Assembly: GCF_022549675.1 (NCBI RefSeq)
Contig: NZ_JAKZGR010000004.1
Location: 248,001-312,000 of the forward strand
Direction: 5' to 3'
DNA length: 64,000 nucleotides
Origin: Belliella kenyensis
Lineage (GTDB): Bacteria > Bacteroidota > Bacteroidia > Cytophagales > Cyclobacteriaceae
The position numbers and the translations under genes are program-made. The notes below the pieces were generated by a model. It did not search any database. It saw only the letters and a program-made list of their open reading frames with translations, and had not been told where the DNA came from. This document shows, piece by piece, positions 37,097 to 46,696 of this stretch (positions are counted from its first letter, which is position 1; each line of letters starts with the position of its first letter).

Positions 37097-38566
37097 ATGA
37101 ATAAAGCCCTAATTCGACTATCACTGCTTTTGTTTTTCATGTCTTCTTGTGAAAACAAACCTGAAACTGTCCATCAAATCGATCTTGAGCTATATCAGAA
37201 AGCTTACGATATTTTCAAAGAGCAAAGCATTGACTCACGTAGATTCAAATACGATGAAGTGATTCACTTGGTAAAAGATCGAAAAGGCATCTTCGAAACG
37301 GTGGAAATTGGTCAATCAGTTCAAAAGAAGGCAGTATATCAAATGACCACTGGAAAAGGAAGTACTAAAGTGTTGCTTTGGTCGCAGATGCATGGAAATG
37401 AAAGCACGGCTACGATGGCTTTGTTTGATCTGATGAACTTTCTTGAAGGATCAGCTGATGAATTCGATACGATCAGAAGTAAAATTCTTCAGAACCTTCA
37501 GGTTCGAATCATCCCGATGGTAAACCCTGACGGTATGGATCTGTGGATTAGACGGAATGCCTTGTCTATAGACCTCAATAGGGATGCTGTAGCCCTTTCA
37601 TCTCCTGAAGCAAAAATCCTCAAACAAGCAAGGGATAGTTTCGAGCCAGCATTTGGGTTCAATCTACATGATCAGCAAACCTACTATAATGTCAATCAGA
37701 CCAATAAGCCCGCTACAATATCGGTGCTTGCACCAGCATTCAATTATCAGACTGAGGTCAATGAGGTCAGAAAAAAAGCCATGCAAGTCATCATCGGAAT
37801 GGATGAAGCTTTGCAGAAGATGATTCCAGGACAGGTAGGAAAATATAATGATGCCTTTGAGCCAAGAGCTTTTGGAGACAATTTCCAAAAATGGGGTACG
37901 AGCACGATACTTATAGAATCAGGAGGCCTGATCAATGATCCAGAAAAACAGGAAATAAGAAAGTTGAACTTCCTAGCGATACTTCATGCTCTACTCTTGA
38001 TTGCGGATGAATCATATCGAGATTATGTTTTGGATGATTATTATACCATTCCTGACAATGACCTGAAATTGATGGATCTATTGATCAAAAACATTGCATT
38101 GGAAAAAGAAGGTATGACTTACCGCACAGATATTGGAATCAAAAGAAGAGAAGTAGATACTTCCTATGATTATTATGTCAATGGAGCCATAGATGATATC
38201 GGAGATCTCTCAGTATTCTATGGATATGAGGAAATAGATGCTACTGATATGAAAGTAGTGGAAGGAAAAGTATTTCCAACCTATTTTGAAAATATGGATA
38301 ACCTGACTCATGAAAGAGTAACTGAACTGTTGAGGGCAGGCTATCTAGCCGTAAAGGTGAAACATGTAACCACTGAGTCTTCACTCCACAAGCTCCCAAT
38401 TCAAGTCTTGAATCAAACATATGAGCTTGCTACAAATATTTCCCTAGGTGCTACTGCAAACTTTTTCTTGCAAAAAGATGATCAGCTAAAATATGCAGTA
38501 ATCAATGGATATTTGATAAATTTAGAAAGTGTCTCTATGAATGATTTCAAGATGAAAATCTACTAA
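37097..38566 (+). CDS. M14-family zinc carboxypeptidase, lipoprotein
   Basis: From ATG 37097 the protein has 489 residues and a lipoprotein signal (MNKALIRLSLLLFFMSSC, Cys at 18). An upstream in-frame ATG at 37019 lies in the promoter gap and would spoil that signal. The M14 zinc site is present: H99 and E102 in SQMHGNEST, H191 in FGFNLHDQ, and the catalytic Glu E274 in TILIESGG. NPDGMDLWIRRN and SIDLNRDA are the substrate-binding loops. Beyond about residue 310 is a C-terminal region of unclear fold. It is located in the envelope and probably trims peptides; with the divergent dipeptide epimerase a role in murein peptides is plausible. Confidence 0.88.
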   Translation: MNKALIRLSLLLFFMSSCENKPETVHQIDLELYQKAYDIFKEQSIDSRRFKYDEVIHLVKDRKGIFETVEIGQSVQKKAVYQMTTGKGSTKVLLWSQMHGNESTATMALFDLMNFLEGSADEFDTIRSKILQNLQVRIIPMVNPDGMDLWIRRNALSIDLNRDAVALSSPEAKILKQARDSFEPAFGFNLHDQQTYYNVNQTNKPATISVLAPAFNYQTEVNEVRKKAMQVIIGMDEALQKMIPGQVGKYNDAFEPRAFGDNFQKWGTSTILIESGGLINDPEKQEIRKLNFLAILHALLLIADESYRDYVLDDYYTIPDNDLKLMDLLIKNIALEKEGMTYRTDIGIKRREVDTSYDYYVNGAIDDIGDLSVFYGYEEIDATDMKVVEGKVFPTYFENMDNLTHERVTELLRAGYLAVKVKHVTTESSLHKLPIQVLNQTYELATNISLGATANFFLQKDDQLKYAVINGYLINLESVSMNDFKMKIY

Positions 38567-38646
38567 ATCAACTGCCAATTTGGAGAAAAATTCTGGCAAG
38601 AAAATGGATACATAATCCTAACTCAGCATATAAAAAAAAAGAATCT

Positions 38647-39378
38647 ATGAAAAAGCACCTTACCGCAGCCATTTTTGCGCTATCTATCATCATTGCTGCC
38701 GCCATTTTAGGCAATGCCATCATCAATAGGAATAAGAAATCAGGAACAGTAGATGTGACTGGTCTTGGAGAGCAAAATTTCTCCTCCGACTTAGTGGTAT
38801 GGGAGGGAAACTTCAGCAGAGAAAGCTATGATATCAAAGATGCCTATGCAGATTTAGAAAAAGATCGCAAAGCAGTCACTGATTATTTAGTAAAAAAAGG
38901 TATCAACAAAGATCAAATTATTTTCAAAGCTGTCAATACAAATCCTCGCTATCAGCAGAACTACAATAGCAGTGGCAACTACATGGGACAGACATTCCTT
39001 GGATATGAACTAAATCAATCGCTTCAAATCGAGTCAAAAGAAGTGGAAAAAGTAGAACAAATATCTAGAGAGATCACTGAACTATTGCTCCAAGGAGTAA
39101 AATTCTACTCTCAACCACCAAGGTACTATTACACCAAACTGGAAAGTCTCAAAATAGAAATGATCTCTAAGGCTACAGAGGATGCACGCTTGAGAGCTGA
39201 ACGTATAGCCGAAAACTCCGGGTCAAAGCTTGGCAAGCTCATCTCTGCCAACATGGGAATCTTCCAAATCACAGGGCAAAACTCCGCAGAAGATTACTCC
39301 TGGGGTGGCACACTAAATACCAGTTCCAAAGAAAAAACAGCATCAATTACGATGAGACTCAGCTATAGTGTGAAATAA
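38647..39378 (+). CDS. SIMPL-domain (DUF541) membrane-anchored protein
   Basis: A 243-residue protein with an N-terminal hydrophobic anchor (about 6-25) and one SIMPL/DUF541 domain: GTVDVTGLGEQNFSSDLVVW, LEKDRKAVTDYLVKKGINKDQI, then LNQSLQIESKEVEKVEQISREI and ATEDARLRAERIAENSGSKLGKLISAN. The fold is periplasmic and found in oxidative-stress or signalling contexts, but the role is not known. It lies 80 bases after the M14 gene and 72 before the DUF1456 gene on the same strand, so the three may be transcribed together to the terminator at 39.97 kb. Confidence 0.88.
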   Translation: MKKHLTAAIFALSIIIAAAILGNAIINRNKKSGTVDVTGLGEQNFSSDLVVWEGNFSRESYDIKDAYADLEKDRKAVTDYLVKKGINKDQIIFKAVNTNPRYQQNYNSSGNYMGQTFLGYELNQSLQIESKEVEKVEQISREITELLLQGVKFYSQPPRYYYTKLESLKIEMISKATEDARLRAERIAENSGSKLGKLISANMGIFQITGQNSAEDYSWGGTLNTSSKEKTASITMRLSYSVK

Positions 39379-39450
39379 CTTAGTAAGAATAGACAAGACA
39401 AAACCTCAGTATATTGCCCTTGGATATTCCTAAAAAGCAACAATTTAAAT

Positions 39451-39921
39451 ATGAACAATAACGACATTCTCAGAAGCCTTCGGTACACATTTGATTTCAA
39501 TGATGAGCAGATGATTTCCATATTCAAAAAAGGAGCATTAGAAGTCAACAGAGAAACGGTAAGTAACTGGCTAAAAAAGGACGATGATCCCGCATTCAAA
39601 GCTATATATGATGTGGATTTGGCAGCATTTCTAAATGGCCTGATTGTCAAAAATCGTGGAAAGAAGGAAGGAGAAGATCCAAAACCAGAAAAAAGCCTGA
39701 ACAACAACGTGGTATTCAGAAAACTCAAGATAGCTCTGAATATGAAGGATGAAGATATTTTGGATGCATTAGACTTGATAGGCTTTAGGTTTAGCAAACA
39801 TGAGCTTAGCGCACTATTCCGCAAGCCCACCCAAAGCCAATTTCGTCCGTGCAAAGACCAAGTTTTGAGGTATTTTTTGAAGAGTTTGCAAGTAAAGTAT
39901 AGACCCTCCACAGAGAGCTAA
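39451..39921 (+). CDS. DUF1456-family protein (YehS-like)
   Basis: A 156-residue cytosolic protein containing two copies of a small helical unit: NNDILRSLRYTFDFNDEQMISIFKKG at the start and NNVVFRKLKIALNMKDEDILDALDLIG in the second half. This internal duplication is the mark of DUF1456/YehS. Function is unknown. The middle linker is lysine-rich. A 182-codon open frame on the other strand has no recognisable protein features and is not listed. A strong terminator follows. Confidence 0.88.
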   Translation: MNNNDILRSLRYTFDFNDEQMISIFKKGALEVNRETVSNWLKKDDDPAFKAIYDVDLAAFLNGLIVKNRGKKEGEDPKPEKSLNNNVVFRKLKIALNMKDEDILDALDLIGFRFSKHELSALFRKPTQSQFRPCKDQVLRYFLKSLQVKYRPSTES

Positions 39922-40238
39922 TTGATAATGTTTACAAAGAGTATAGCCAAATACTAGGCTGCGTACAAGATAAAAAAGAGGCTGTCTCGTTGAAGTGACA
40001 GCCTCTTTTCATGTGTATGAGGTTATAGAAAAGAATTTAGAACAGCTAAATCAATTGATCCATCAGGCTAACGTGATGAGGACATCCCTAATACATTGCC
40101 CAATATTTTTAATATTTAACTTAGCCTCCCTCCAAGCAAAAAAGATTTGATCTAAACAGACAAAGAAATGTTTGGAACCATTCTAGCTTTGAATTTATGG
40201 ATCAGTTCTTCAAAGTACAGGAAAGAGAAATTATCACA
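39922..40238. other. Intergenic gap between convergent DUF1456 and SusCD genes
   Basis: About 317 bases with the bidirectional terminator at 39972-40010 and otherwise AT-rich sequence. The minus-strand SusCD messages would run about 230 bases past their last stop before the terminator. No gene or structured RNA was recognised in that tail. Confidence 0.5.
39972..40010. terminator. Bidirectional terminator
   Basis: Thirteen-base arms AAAAGAGGCTGTC / GACAGCCTCTTTT around a ten-base loop, with T-runs available on both strands. It can end the DUF1456 transcript on the plus strand and the SusCD transcript on the minus strand. Confidence 0.9.
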
Positions 40239-40712
40239 TTATCTTCTAAAATCTATAGCAATTTTCCTATAGTTTTCATTTACTTTCACAGAAGCATTAG
40301 GTTGTAATTCAAACACTGCTCGAACAGCAGAAGAATTGGTAAGTTCTGGCACGGTAATGGAAAAGAAAGCTATGGCTTCTCCAGCAGGGATGATTACTTC
40401 CGCTGTATTGGTAAAGGAGAAGTGTGTTCCTTCTACGGCAGTTGATTCATTCGAAATGAAACGTACGGGAATGATTTGATCTTGACTTGATAGTCCTCCA
40501 AACAGATTCACTTGAAATGTTCGAATGCCAGCATTGTTTCTTAATGTGGCTACCAGAGGATAATCAAAACCAGCAGCTGGATTGGTGATAACAGCATCTT
40601 GAAATTCTACTGTCAATGTCCTGTATAGAAACTTATCCTCATTATCTTCAAAACAGGCCGTAAGACAAGCCGTTGAGAAGAGAATTGCAAAAACATATAA
40701 TAACTTTTTCAT
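40239..40712 (-). CDS. Small lipoprotein of the SusCD operon
   Basis: From ATG 40712 the protein has 157 residues with a lipoprotein signal (LTAC, Cys at about 20). The body is beta-sandwich-like; the central run TAVEGTHFSFTNTAEVIIPAGEA has the Calx-beta/DUF4843-like pattern often seen in accessory lipoproteins next to SusD. A TTG at 40730 would extend the frame to the SusD stop but is not preferred. As the third surface part of the locus it may help bind the substrate. Family assignment is by pattern only. Confidence 0.75.
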   Translation of the reverse strand: MKKLLYVFAILFSTACLTACFEDNEDKFLYRTLTVEFQDAVITNPAAGFDYPLVATLRNNAGIRTFQVNLFGGLSSQDQIIPVRFISNESTAVEGTHFSFTNTAEVIIPAGEAIAFFSITVPELTNSSAVRAVFELQPNASVKVNENYRKIAIDFRR

Positions 40713-40730
40713 AATTTTCTTCGATTTCAA

Positions 40731-42143
40731 TTAAAACCCCCTGTTCTGTACCAAATTTGAATTCAACTCGATTTCCCTTTGAGGAATATTATTTAGAATT
40801 CTAAAATCGTCAAATGGAATCACGCCAAATTCTTTGACTATATCTCTACCAAGTCTTTTCAAATCAAAGAATCTATGACCTTCAAATGCGAGTTCTAACC
40901 TTCTTTCATTTAAGATTGCTTCAATCAACTCATTGTCAGATATATTTTCATAAGGTTCTAGACCAACTCTCTCTCTTATCATATTGAGGGCATCAAGTGC
41001 TTGCTGGTTTTGACCAAGTCTTGCATGAGCTTCTGCTTTGTTGAGAAGAACTTCAGCTGTTCTGATCACGGGCACATTATCCAAGTTAGGAAGTCCATTT
41101 TTGCTGAAGAATTTTGTCATTTCCATTTCATTGGCATTGTTACCAAGACCTGGAAGTATTAGACTTTTTCTTAGGTCATTATTGTCATAGGCATTATACA
41201 AACTTTCAGACACTACCACATTCCCAAAGGAAACTGGAGTAGCGCCATTCACATCTAGTCTAGTGGTGAATGTAGCCCTCAATGACTCGTTGCTTCCAAG
41301 ATTGTCAGGAGCTGTAAAAACAATTTCAAAAATTGATTCGGGATGTACTTCTGACCTCCATCCTGCTATGAAGTTGTTGCTATTGGTCAGCACAGCTCTA
41401 CTATTTGCCAAGACTTTGTCAGCTTCTACGATTACCTTTTGATAGTCACCATTATAAAGTGCTACTCTTGAAAATATTGCCGAATTGGCCATGTCAGAAG
41501 CATAATGAGGTGCTCTTGAGGAAGCCAAATTTTGAAGTAAACCCGCCGCAGTTTCCAATTCATTATAAATGTATGCATATATCTCTGCGATACTGGCTCT
41601 TCGAGGATAAGTGATATCTTCCACTGCCAAAACTCCTTTTTCTAAGATTGGAACAGCCCCATTGTCCACTTGAGTCAAAATCGCTGTAGGATCATATCCA
41701 TAAACCCTTGCCATTTCAAAATATATGAGACCTCTAATAAAGTGTAATTGTCCTTTTACATCGTTTTTGTACGAAGTGGTGAAATCATTAGTTTCCACTG
41801 CTTCCAGCATAAGATTAATCTGATTAATCGTGATATATCCAATAAACCAATTTGAAATATGTGCACCAGGTTGATTAAAAGATTGATTCACAAGCCTATT
41901 GCCCGCACCGGTATTCGTAGCGTTATCTGCCAACAACTCCGGAATAGCAATGATGTCCCTTCCGTAAAGGTTCACATCTCTTAATCTAGCATATACTCCA
42001 TTTAGAGCAGCATTGAATGCCTCCGTTCCTTGTAAAGCGAGGGTTGAGTCTATCGATTGTCTAGGCTGTACGTCTATCATACTTTCACAACTCCCGAGAA
42101 AGATGAGAAAGCTAGCAATAATGATTTTTTGTAGATTTTTCAT
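40731..42143 (-). CDS. RagB/SusD-family outer-membrane lipoprotein
   Basis: Surface-exposed lid that captures the ligand for the SusC-like transporter. The 470-residue lipoprotein has the lipobox LGSC (Cys 19), the N-terminal SusD helices (IDSTLALQGTEAFNAALNGVYARLRD), the TPR-like core and the C-terminal RagB block (AEVLLNKAEAHARLGQNQQALDALNMIRERVGLEPYE, ILNERRLELAFEGHRFFDLKRLG). The ligand is unknown. It follows susC by two bases and precedes a small lipoprotein gene. No polysaccharide lyase or glycosidase is within the locus. Confidence 0.96.
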   Translation of the reverse strand: MKNLQKIIIASFLIFLGSCESMIDVQPRQSIDSTLALQGTEAFNAALNGVYARLRDVNLYGRDIIAIPELLADNATNTGAGNRLVNQSFNQPGAHISNWFIGYITINQINLMLEAVETNDFTTSYKNDVKGQLHFIRGLIYFEMARVYGYDPTAILTQVDNGAVPILEKGVLAVEDITYPRRASIAEIYAYIYNELETAAGLLQNLASSRAPHYASDMANSAIFSRVALYNGDYQKVIVEADKVLANSRAVLTNSNNFIAGWRSEVHPESIFEIVFTAPDNLGSNESLRATFTTRLDVNGATPVSFGNVVVSESLYNAYDNNDLRKSLILPGLGNNANEMEMTKFFSKNGLPNLDNVPVIRTAEVLLNKAEAHARLGQNQQALDALNMIRERVGLEPYENISDNELIEAILNERRLELAFEGHRFFDLKRLGRDIVKEFGVIPFDDFRILNNIPQREIELNSNLVQNRGF

Positions 42144-42145
42144 GA

Positions 42146-45100
42146 TTAAAATAGTAATTGAAAACCTAAAGTATAAGCTCTTGTCTGTGGAATTACGCCT
42201 CTTGCTGAGCTAAAATTTCCTTCATTAATAATTAATTCTGGATCATATCCAGTCCATTTTGTCCAAGTCAATAAATTCACTCCTTGCCCATATAAGCGGA
42301 GTCCATTCACTTTCATCTTATTGGTGATAGACTTTGGAAAGTCATAGGATACAGATAGTTGTTTCAACCTTATGAATGATGCGTCTTCCAAAAATCTGCT
42401 GCTACTGGATGAATGACTTCGCCCATTTGGTTCTGATCCACCATGTATAGGACGCGGTACTGCCGTTATTTGACCTGGCTCGGTCCATCTTTGGTGATAT
42501 AGAAAAGCTAAAGTATTCCTATCATCATCTCCATTTCTCCAAAGTCTACTATTTGCACCGTTCTCAAACTGTCTACCAAAGTCATAAATAAATAAGGTGG
42601 TGAAAGTGATACCTTTGTACTTAAACTCATTCGTCAATCCACCAAAATGAGAGCTAAGCTCATTGCCAAATACAAAAAGGTCGTTTGGAGCCACGGGGTT
42701 ATAGGTGATATTGTTGTTCCCGTCGTACCACATTGGTCTTCCAGTGGCCGAATTCACTCCTGCGTATGCGTAATCTACATTTGTTCTGAGAGGATAGCCT
42801 ACCCTCACTGATTGGTTTCCTGGCAGCACTTGCTCATCATCAAACAATCTCAAAACTTCATTTCGAATGAATGTAATGTTGAAATTAGTCTTCCAATAAA
42901 AGTTTCCAGAATTGATGTTTACTGTATTGACTGCTATTTCCAAACCTTCATTTCTGACTGCACCCACATTGCTTGTCACTAGAGAGAAACCTGAATACTG
43001 AGGTAGAGGACGATCCAAGAGTAAGTCCCTGCTATCTCTTCTGAAAAGTTCAACAGAACCACTCACTCTTCCACTCCACAGTGAATAATCTAACCCAATA
43101 TTTGTAGTTACATTGCGTTCCCACCTTAAGTCTGTATTGGCTATACTAATTGGAAATATACCTGGCTCATTATTATAATTCGAAGATGATGAACCAGAGT
43201 ACAATCCTCTAGATGAAAAGTTACCAATGGCATCATTTCCAGTTTGACCATAACCTACTCTGATCTTCAATTGATCTAGCCAATGATTGTCTAGCATAAA
43301 ACTTTCCTGCTTGATATCCCAACCTGCCGACAATGCTGGAAAAAATCCAAACTTGTTGTTCTCTCCAAACCTTGATGATCCGTCATACCTTAAGATAGCA
43401 CTCACCATGTACTTTTTATCAAAGTCATAATTAGCTTGACCAAACATACCTACTCTCTTAAATCCTGTCCAGCTTCCAGAAGCTCCTGTTATAACAGCAG
43501 CTGACTGGATGGTTCTAAACTGACTGGTAGAAAATCCTGTAGCACTTACCGAAGTACGCTCAGCAACATCACTTCGATATTCAGCACCAGCCAATAGCGA
43601 TAGATTGTGCAAGTCGTTGTAGGTATTTGAATATCGTAAGGTTTGGTTGGTGATAAAGTTTGTGTTTTGCCTAAAACCTACACTCAGGGAACCTTGAGAA
43701 GCCACCCCACTCCTGGTCTGTGGATCTACATACCTTCTATCATCTATTACCCTATAATCCAACCCATAGAATGACCTAAAAGTCAATTTATCAGTAAAAG
43801 AGTAATCTATATTAAAATTAGCAATGGCACTTTTTGTATTGCTTGTCAATTCGTTTACCAAAGTTTCATGGATAGGATTTCGATTGCTACTTCCAGGAAA
43901 TCCTTCTATTGGTGCATTTCTAGTGCCATCTTCATTATAGATAGGTATGAAGGGCAAAATAGCAGGCCCCGTGTATTGAGGTGCAGCGAGATTACCCGTA
44001 GATCCATCACTTCCCGAAGGGCCATTTTGAATAATATTTGCAAAATTCACATTGAAACCAAAACTTAATCTTTCATTTTCTTTATGTGTCATACTAAGTT
44101 TAGCTGTGGCTCTTTGGAAATCCACCCCGATTACGTTCCCGTCAGTTTTATTATAAGATCCACTCAAGAAAAAAGTTGTTTTGTTGTTCCCTCCACTTGC
44201 AGATAGCTCTATGTTATTTAATCTACCAGTCTGGAAGACTTCATTTTGCCAATTATAGGTAGGGAGATTGGCAATCTGCTCATCAGTGAGGTCTAATGGC
44301 AGTCCACTTGCACTCAAAATATCTTGTCTATTTCTAAGCTCAGTACGTGTAGGATACCTATTGTTTCGAGCTTCAAACCTCACATCAAGATACTCCTGAC
44401 TATTGAGCATGGGCAACTCAGGCATTGGGGCAGTGATACCATGATAGTAATTCAAAGTGTACTGTGTTTTTCCAGACTTTCCCTTTTTTGTAGTTACGAG
44501 AATGACACCATTTGCGGCTTGAGCACCGTAGATTGATGCAGCAGCAGCATCTTTCAAAACCTCAATAGACTCAATATCATTCGGATTCAAAAATGCCAAG
44601 GGGTTACTTGCAGTAAGGCCAGAAACCAAATCAGAATTCAATTGAACACCATCTACGATAATCAGCGGATCGTTACCGGCGGTAATAGAGCCTTGACCTC
44701 GCACATTAATCCGTACTGGACCACCGGGAACTCCACTAGCACCCATTATATTGACACCCGAAAGTTGACCTTGTATCGCTCTATCAAAACTAGCTACTGG
44801 CATGTTTTCGATTTGCTCTTTCTGTACTGAGGATATAGCTCCTGTGATTACCCTCTTTTCCTGTACAGAATATCCTGTGACAACAAATTCACTCAAATCA
44901 CCAACACTCTCTTGCAAGGTAATCTCAATATTGCTTTGATTTCTTATTGCAATCTCTTGAGTTACATAGCCCACTGATCTGATTACCAAAACTTCCCCTT
45001 CGTTGGTCTGAAGTCGAAAGTTTCCGTCAATATCAGTAACGACACCCCTCTGCGTACCCTTGACCATTACTGTGACTCCTGGGATACCTTCTCCCAATTG

Positions 45101-45553
45101 GTCAACAATTTTCCCAACGATTTCAGCTCGTCTCATCAAGCTATTCCTACCATTGCTATCGGCTCCCTTGCTACTGTCTTTATCAATAATTATCTGAAGA
45201 TCTGATACAGTATAAGTGAGTCCATGCTTTTTCAAAACATCATCCAAAATGCTTGTCAAATCCGAATTCTTGTAATAGAGATCAAATGAAATATTTTGGT
45301 TTTCCTTGATAATATCCTCATTGAAGAGGATAAAATAATCCGTCTGACTTTCTATCAATTGGAAGAATGTTTTAAAATTTACATTCTTTTGATTCAATGA
45401 AAGCCTCTTATCTTGAATGATAGAAGCGTTTGCAAAAGCCAAAAAACCTAAGATTAAAGCTAATGTAGACATTGGCTTTTTCAGGCTCCAACCTTTTTTT
45501 AACCCTACCGTATGATTTATAGTAGAGTTATCACATTTAAATTTTAAATTCAT
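42146..45553 (-). CDS. SusC/RagA-family TonB-linked transporter with STN domain
   Basis: Outer-membrane TonB-dependent transporter of about 1135 residues. In order: an unusually long basic leader before the hydrophobic segment MSTLALILGFLAFANA, an STN (secretin/TonB short N-terminal) signalling domain (about 50-110), a carboxypeptidase-like CNA-type domain (EIVGKIVDQLGEGIPGVTVMVKGT), the plug with SusC signature (IRGQGSITAGNDPLIIVDGV-like, IESIEVLKDAAAASIYGAQAANGVILVTTKKG), and the barrel. STN plus the upstream FecR and ECF sigma means signal transduction from ligand to transcription. ATG 45553 is preferred over a GTG at 45565. Confidence 0.95.
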   Translation of the reverse strand: MNLKFKCDNSTINHTVGLKKGWSLKKPMSTLALILGFLAFANASIIQDKRLSLNQKNVNFKTFFQLIESQTDYFILFNEDIIKENQNISFDLYYKNSDLTSILDDVLKKHGLTYTVSDLQIIIDKDSSKGADSNGRNSLMRRAEIVGKIVDQLGEGIPGVTVMVKGTQRGVVTDIDGNFRLQTNEGEVLVIRSVGYVTQEIAIRNQSNIEITLQESVGDLSEFVVTGYSVQEKRVITGAISSVQKEQIENMPVASFDRAIQGQLSGVNIMGASGVPGGPVRINVRGQGSITAGNDPLIIVDGVQLNSDLVSGLTASNPLAFLNPNDIESIEVLKDAAAASIYGAQAANGVILVTTKKGKSGKTQYTLNYYHGITAPMPELPMLNSQEYLDVRFEARNNRYPTRTELRNRQDILSASGLPLDLTDEQIANLPTYNWQNEVFQTGRLNNIELSASGGNNKTTFFLSGSYNKTDGNVIGVDFQRATAKLSMTHKENERLSFGFNVNFANIIQNGPSGSDGSTGNLAAPQYTGPAILPFIPIYNEDGTRNAPIEGFPGSSNRNPIHETLVNELTSNTKSAIANFNIDYSFTDKLTFRSFYGLDYRVIDDRRYVDPQTRSGVASQGSLSVGFRQNTNFITNQTLRYSNTYNDLHNLSLLAGAEYRSDVAERTSVSATGFSTSQFRTIQSAAVITGASGSWTGFKRVGMFGQANYDFDKKYMVSAILRYDGSSRFGENNKFGFFPALSAGWDIKQESFMLDNHWLDQLKIRVGYGQTGNDAIGNFSSRGLYSGSSSSNYNNEPGIFPISIANTDLRWERNVTTNIGLDYSLWSGRVSGSVELFRRDSRDLLLDRPLPQYSGFSLVTSNVGAVRNEGLEIAVNTVNINSGNFYWKTNFNITFIRNEVLRLFDDEQVLPGNQSVRVGYPLRTNVDYAYAGVNSATGRPMWYDGNNNITYNPVAPNDLFVFGNELSSHFGGLTNEFKYKGITFTTLFIYDFGRQFENGANSRLWRNGDDDRNTLAFLYHQRWTEPGQITAVPRPIHGGSEPNGRSHSSSSSRFLEDASFIRLKQLSVSYDFPKSITNKMKVNGLRLYGQGVNLLTWTKWTGYDPELIINEGNFSSARGVIPQTRAYTLGFQLLF

Positions 45554-45594
45554 CACGATTTTCACTGGTTAGTATTATAGTAATTGCACAGGTA

Positions 45595-45611
45595 ATTTCA
45601 ACCTTTGAAAT
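45595..45611. other. Small hairpin between fecR and susC
   Basis: Perfect seven-base arms ATTTCAA and TTGAAAT around a three-base loop, immediately beside the larger hairpin at 45618-45643 in the 85-base fecR-susC spacer. Confidence 0.4.
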
Positions 45612-45617
45612 ATCCCG

Positions 45618-45643
45618 GCGGTAAATGTTGGCGCATTTACCGC
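45618..45643 (-). other. Strong hairpin between fecR and susC
   Basis: Ten-base perfect arms GCGGTAAATG and CATTTACCGC with a six-base loop directly past the fecR stop. On the minus (coding) strand there is no T-run after it, so it is more likely an mRNA processing or stability element, or a site separating fecR and susC expression levels, than a full terminator. Confidence 0.5.
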
Positions 45644-45650
45644 TTTCTTT

Positions 45651-46640
45651 TTAAAGTTTTTTTGTAATGATGTACCTCCTTTCAATTGTTTTTAGGTCAA
45701 AATTTATTGATTTAGCTAATGTTTCGAGAGTTTGATGAATAGGATTAGTAATCTGAAGTTTACCTGAAAACTTCTTTTCTCTAAGATTGATATCTACTAT
45801 TGATATGTCGACTTGATAGTAGTCCGATAGCTTCCTGCAAATATCTTCAAGTGAAGAGCTACTGAATTGAAAATACCCGTCCTTCCAAGTCAAGTATGGT
45901 GTTACATCAATTTCCTTTTGCGTAATTTTTCTTTGACTTTTATCCAGTATTAAAATTTGATTCGGAATTAATTTCCTTTCTGTGATTTGCGTAGATGATT
46001 TTATATTCGAGATTCCGATCACCCCACTTACTAAAACTGCAAAAGACTCACTCTTAGAAGAAAATGCATTCACATTGAATGCTGTACCTGTCGCTGTAGT
46101 AACAAAATCAGGTGACTGAACTATAAATCTATGAGAAGGGTCGGACTTTACTTCAAAGTATCCTTCCCCTTCCAAGTGAACTATCCTATCTTCTCCATGC
46201 ACAAAGAAACTTGGATAAGTCAAAGTGGAATTAGCATTAACCCATACCGTGCTTTTATCCTGGAGAGTGATTTTTGCAGATTTTCCCGCAGGAACTTTCA
46301 AAGTGTACCAGTCGGGTTCTGAACCAGTTGAGTTCGTCTCTGTAAGCTCTTCAGATGATAAATCGGCCTTATACCCTTCGTGCATCATTATCAACTCTTC
46401 ACCTTTCTTGATCTGAATCATAGTATCATCGCCCAGATTGCTTATGGGTGTAAACTCCCTTGATTCTTCTACCTGATTTAGGTTTATAAAATACAAGGAG
46501 GACAATCCTAATCCTAAAATCAAGATTATGCTAGCTGCAATTTTATAAAACTGGAATCTTTCCGATTTCTTATCTACCTGATCAAATCCCTTTTCAATTT
46601 TACTCCAAAGAACTTCCTTGCTATCTTTGTTTTTTTCCAT
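45651..46640 (-). CDS. FecR-family anti-sigma factor
   Basis: A 329-residue inner-membrane protein: cytoplasmic sigma-binding part (about 1-27), one membrane helix (AASIILILGLGLSSLYFI, about 31-48), and a periplasmic FecR domain (AGKSAKITLQDKSTVWVNANSTLTYPSFF, EGEGYFEVKSDPSHRFIVQS, TGTAFNVNAF) followed by a DUF4974 C-terminal domain (FQFSSSSLEDICRKLSDYYQVDISI) related to the STN fold. It should keep the ECF sigma factor inactive until the SusC STN domain signals. It starts 199 bases after the sigma gene and ends 97 bases before the preferred susC start. Confidence 0.95.
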   Translation of the reverse strand: MEKNKDSKEVLWSKIEKGFDQVDKKSERFQFYKIAASIILILGLGLSSLYFINLNQVEESREFTPISNLGDDTMIQIKKGEELIMMHEGYKADLSSEELTETNSTGSEPDWYTLKVPAGKSAKITLQDKSTVWVNANSTLTYPSFFVHGEDRIVHLEGEGYFEVKSDPSHRFIVQSPDFVTTATGTAFNVNAFSSKSESFAVLVSGVIGISNIKSSTQITERKLIPNQILILDKSQRKITQKEIDVTPYLTWKDGYFQFSSSSLEDICRKLSDYYQVDISIVDINLREKKFSGKLQITNPIHQTLETLAKSINFDLKTIERRYIITKKL

Positions 46641-46696
46641 TGTTTTAAAATATTTCTTTGCCTTAGCACCCTAACCTATTCCATAGAATAAATGAT

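Noticed and set aside
39363-39911. 182-codon open frame on the minus strand opposite the DUF1456 gene
   Set aside because: It has no domain, signal or sensible composition and lies wholly against a recognised family with a clear internal repeat; it is an antisense shadow.
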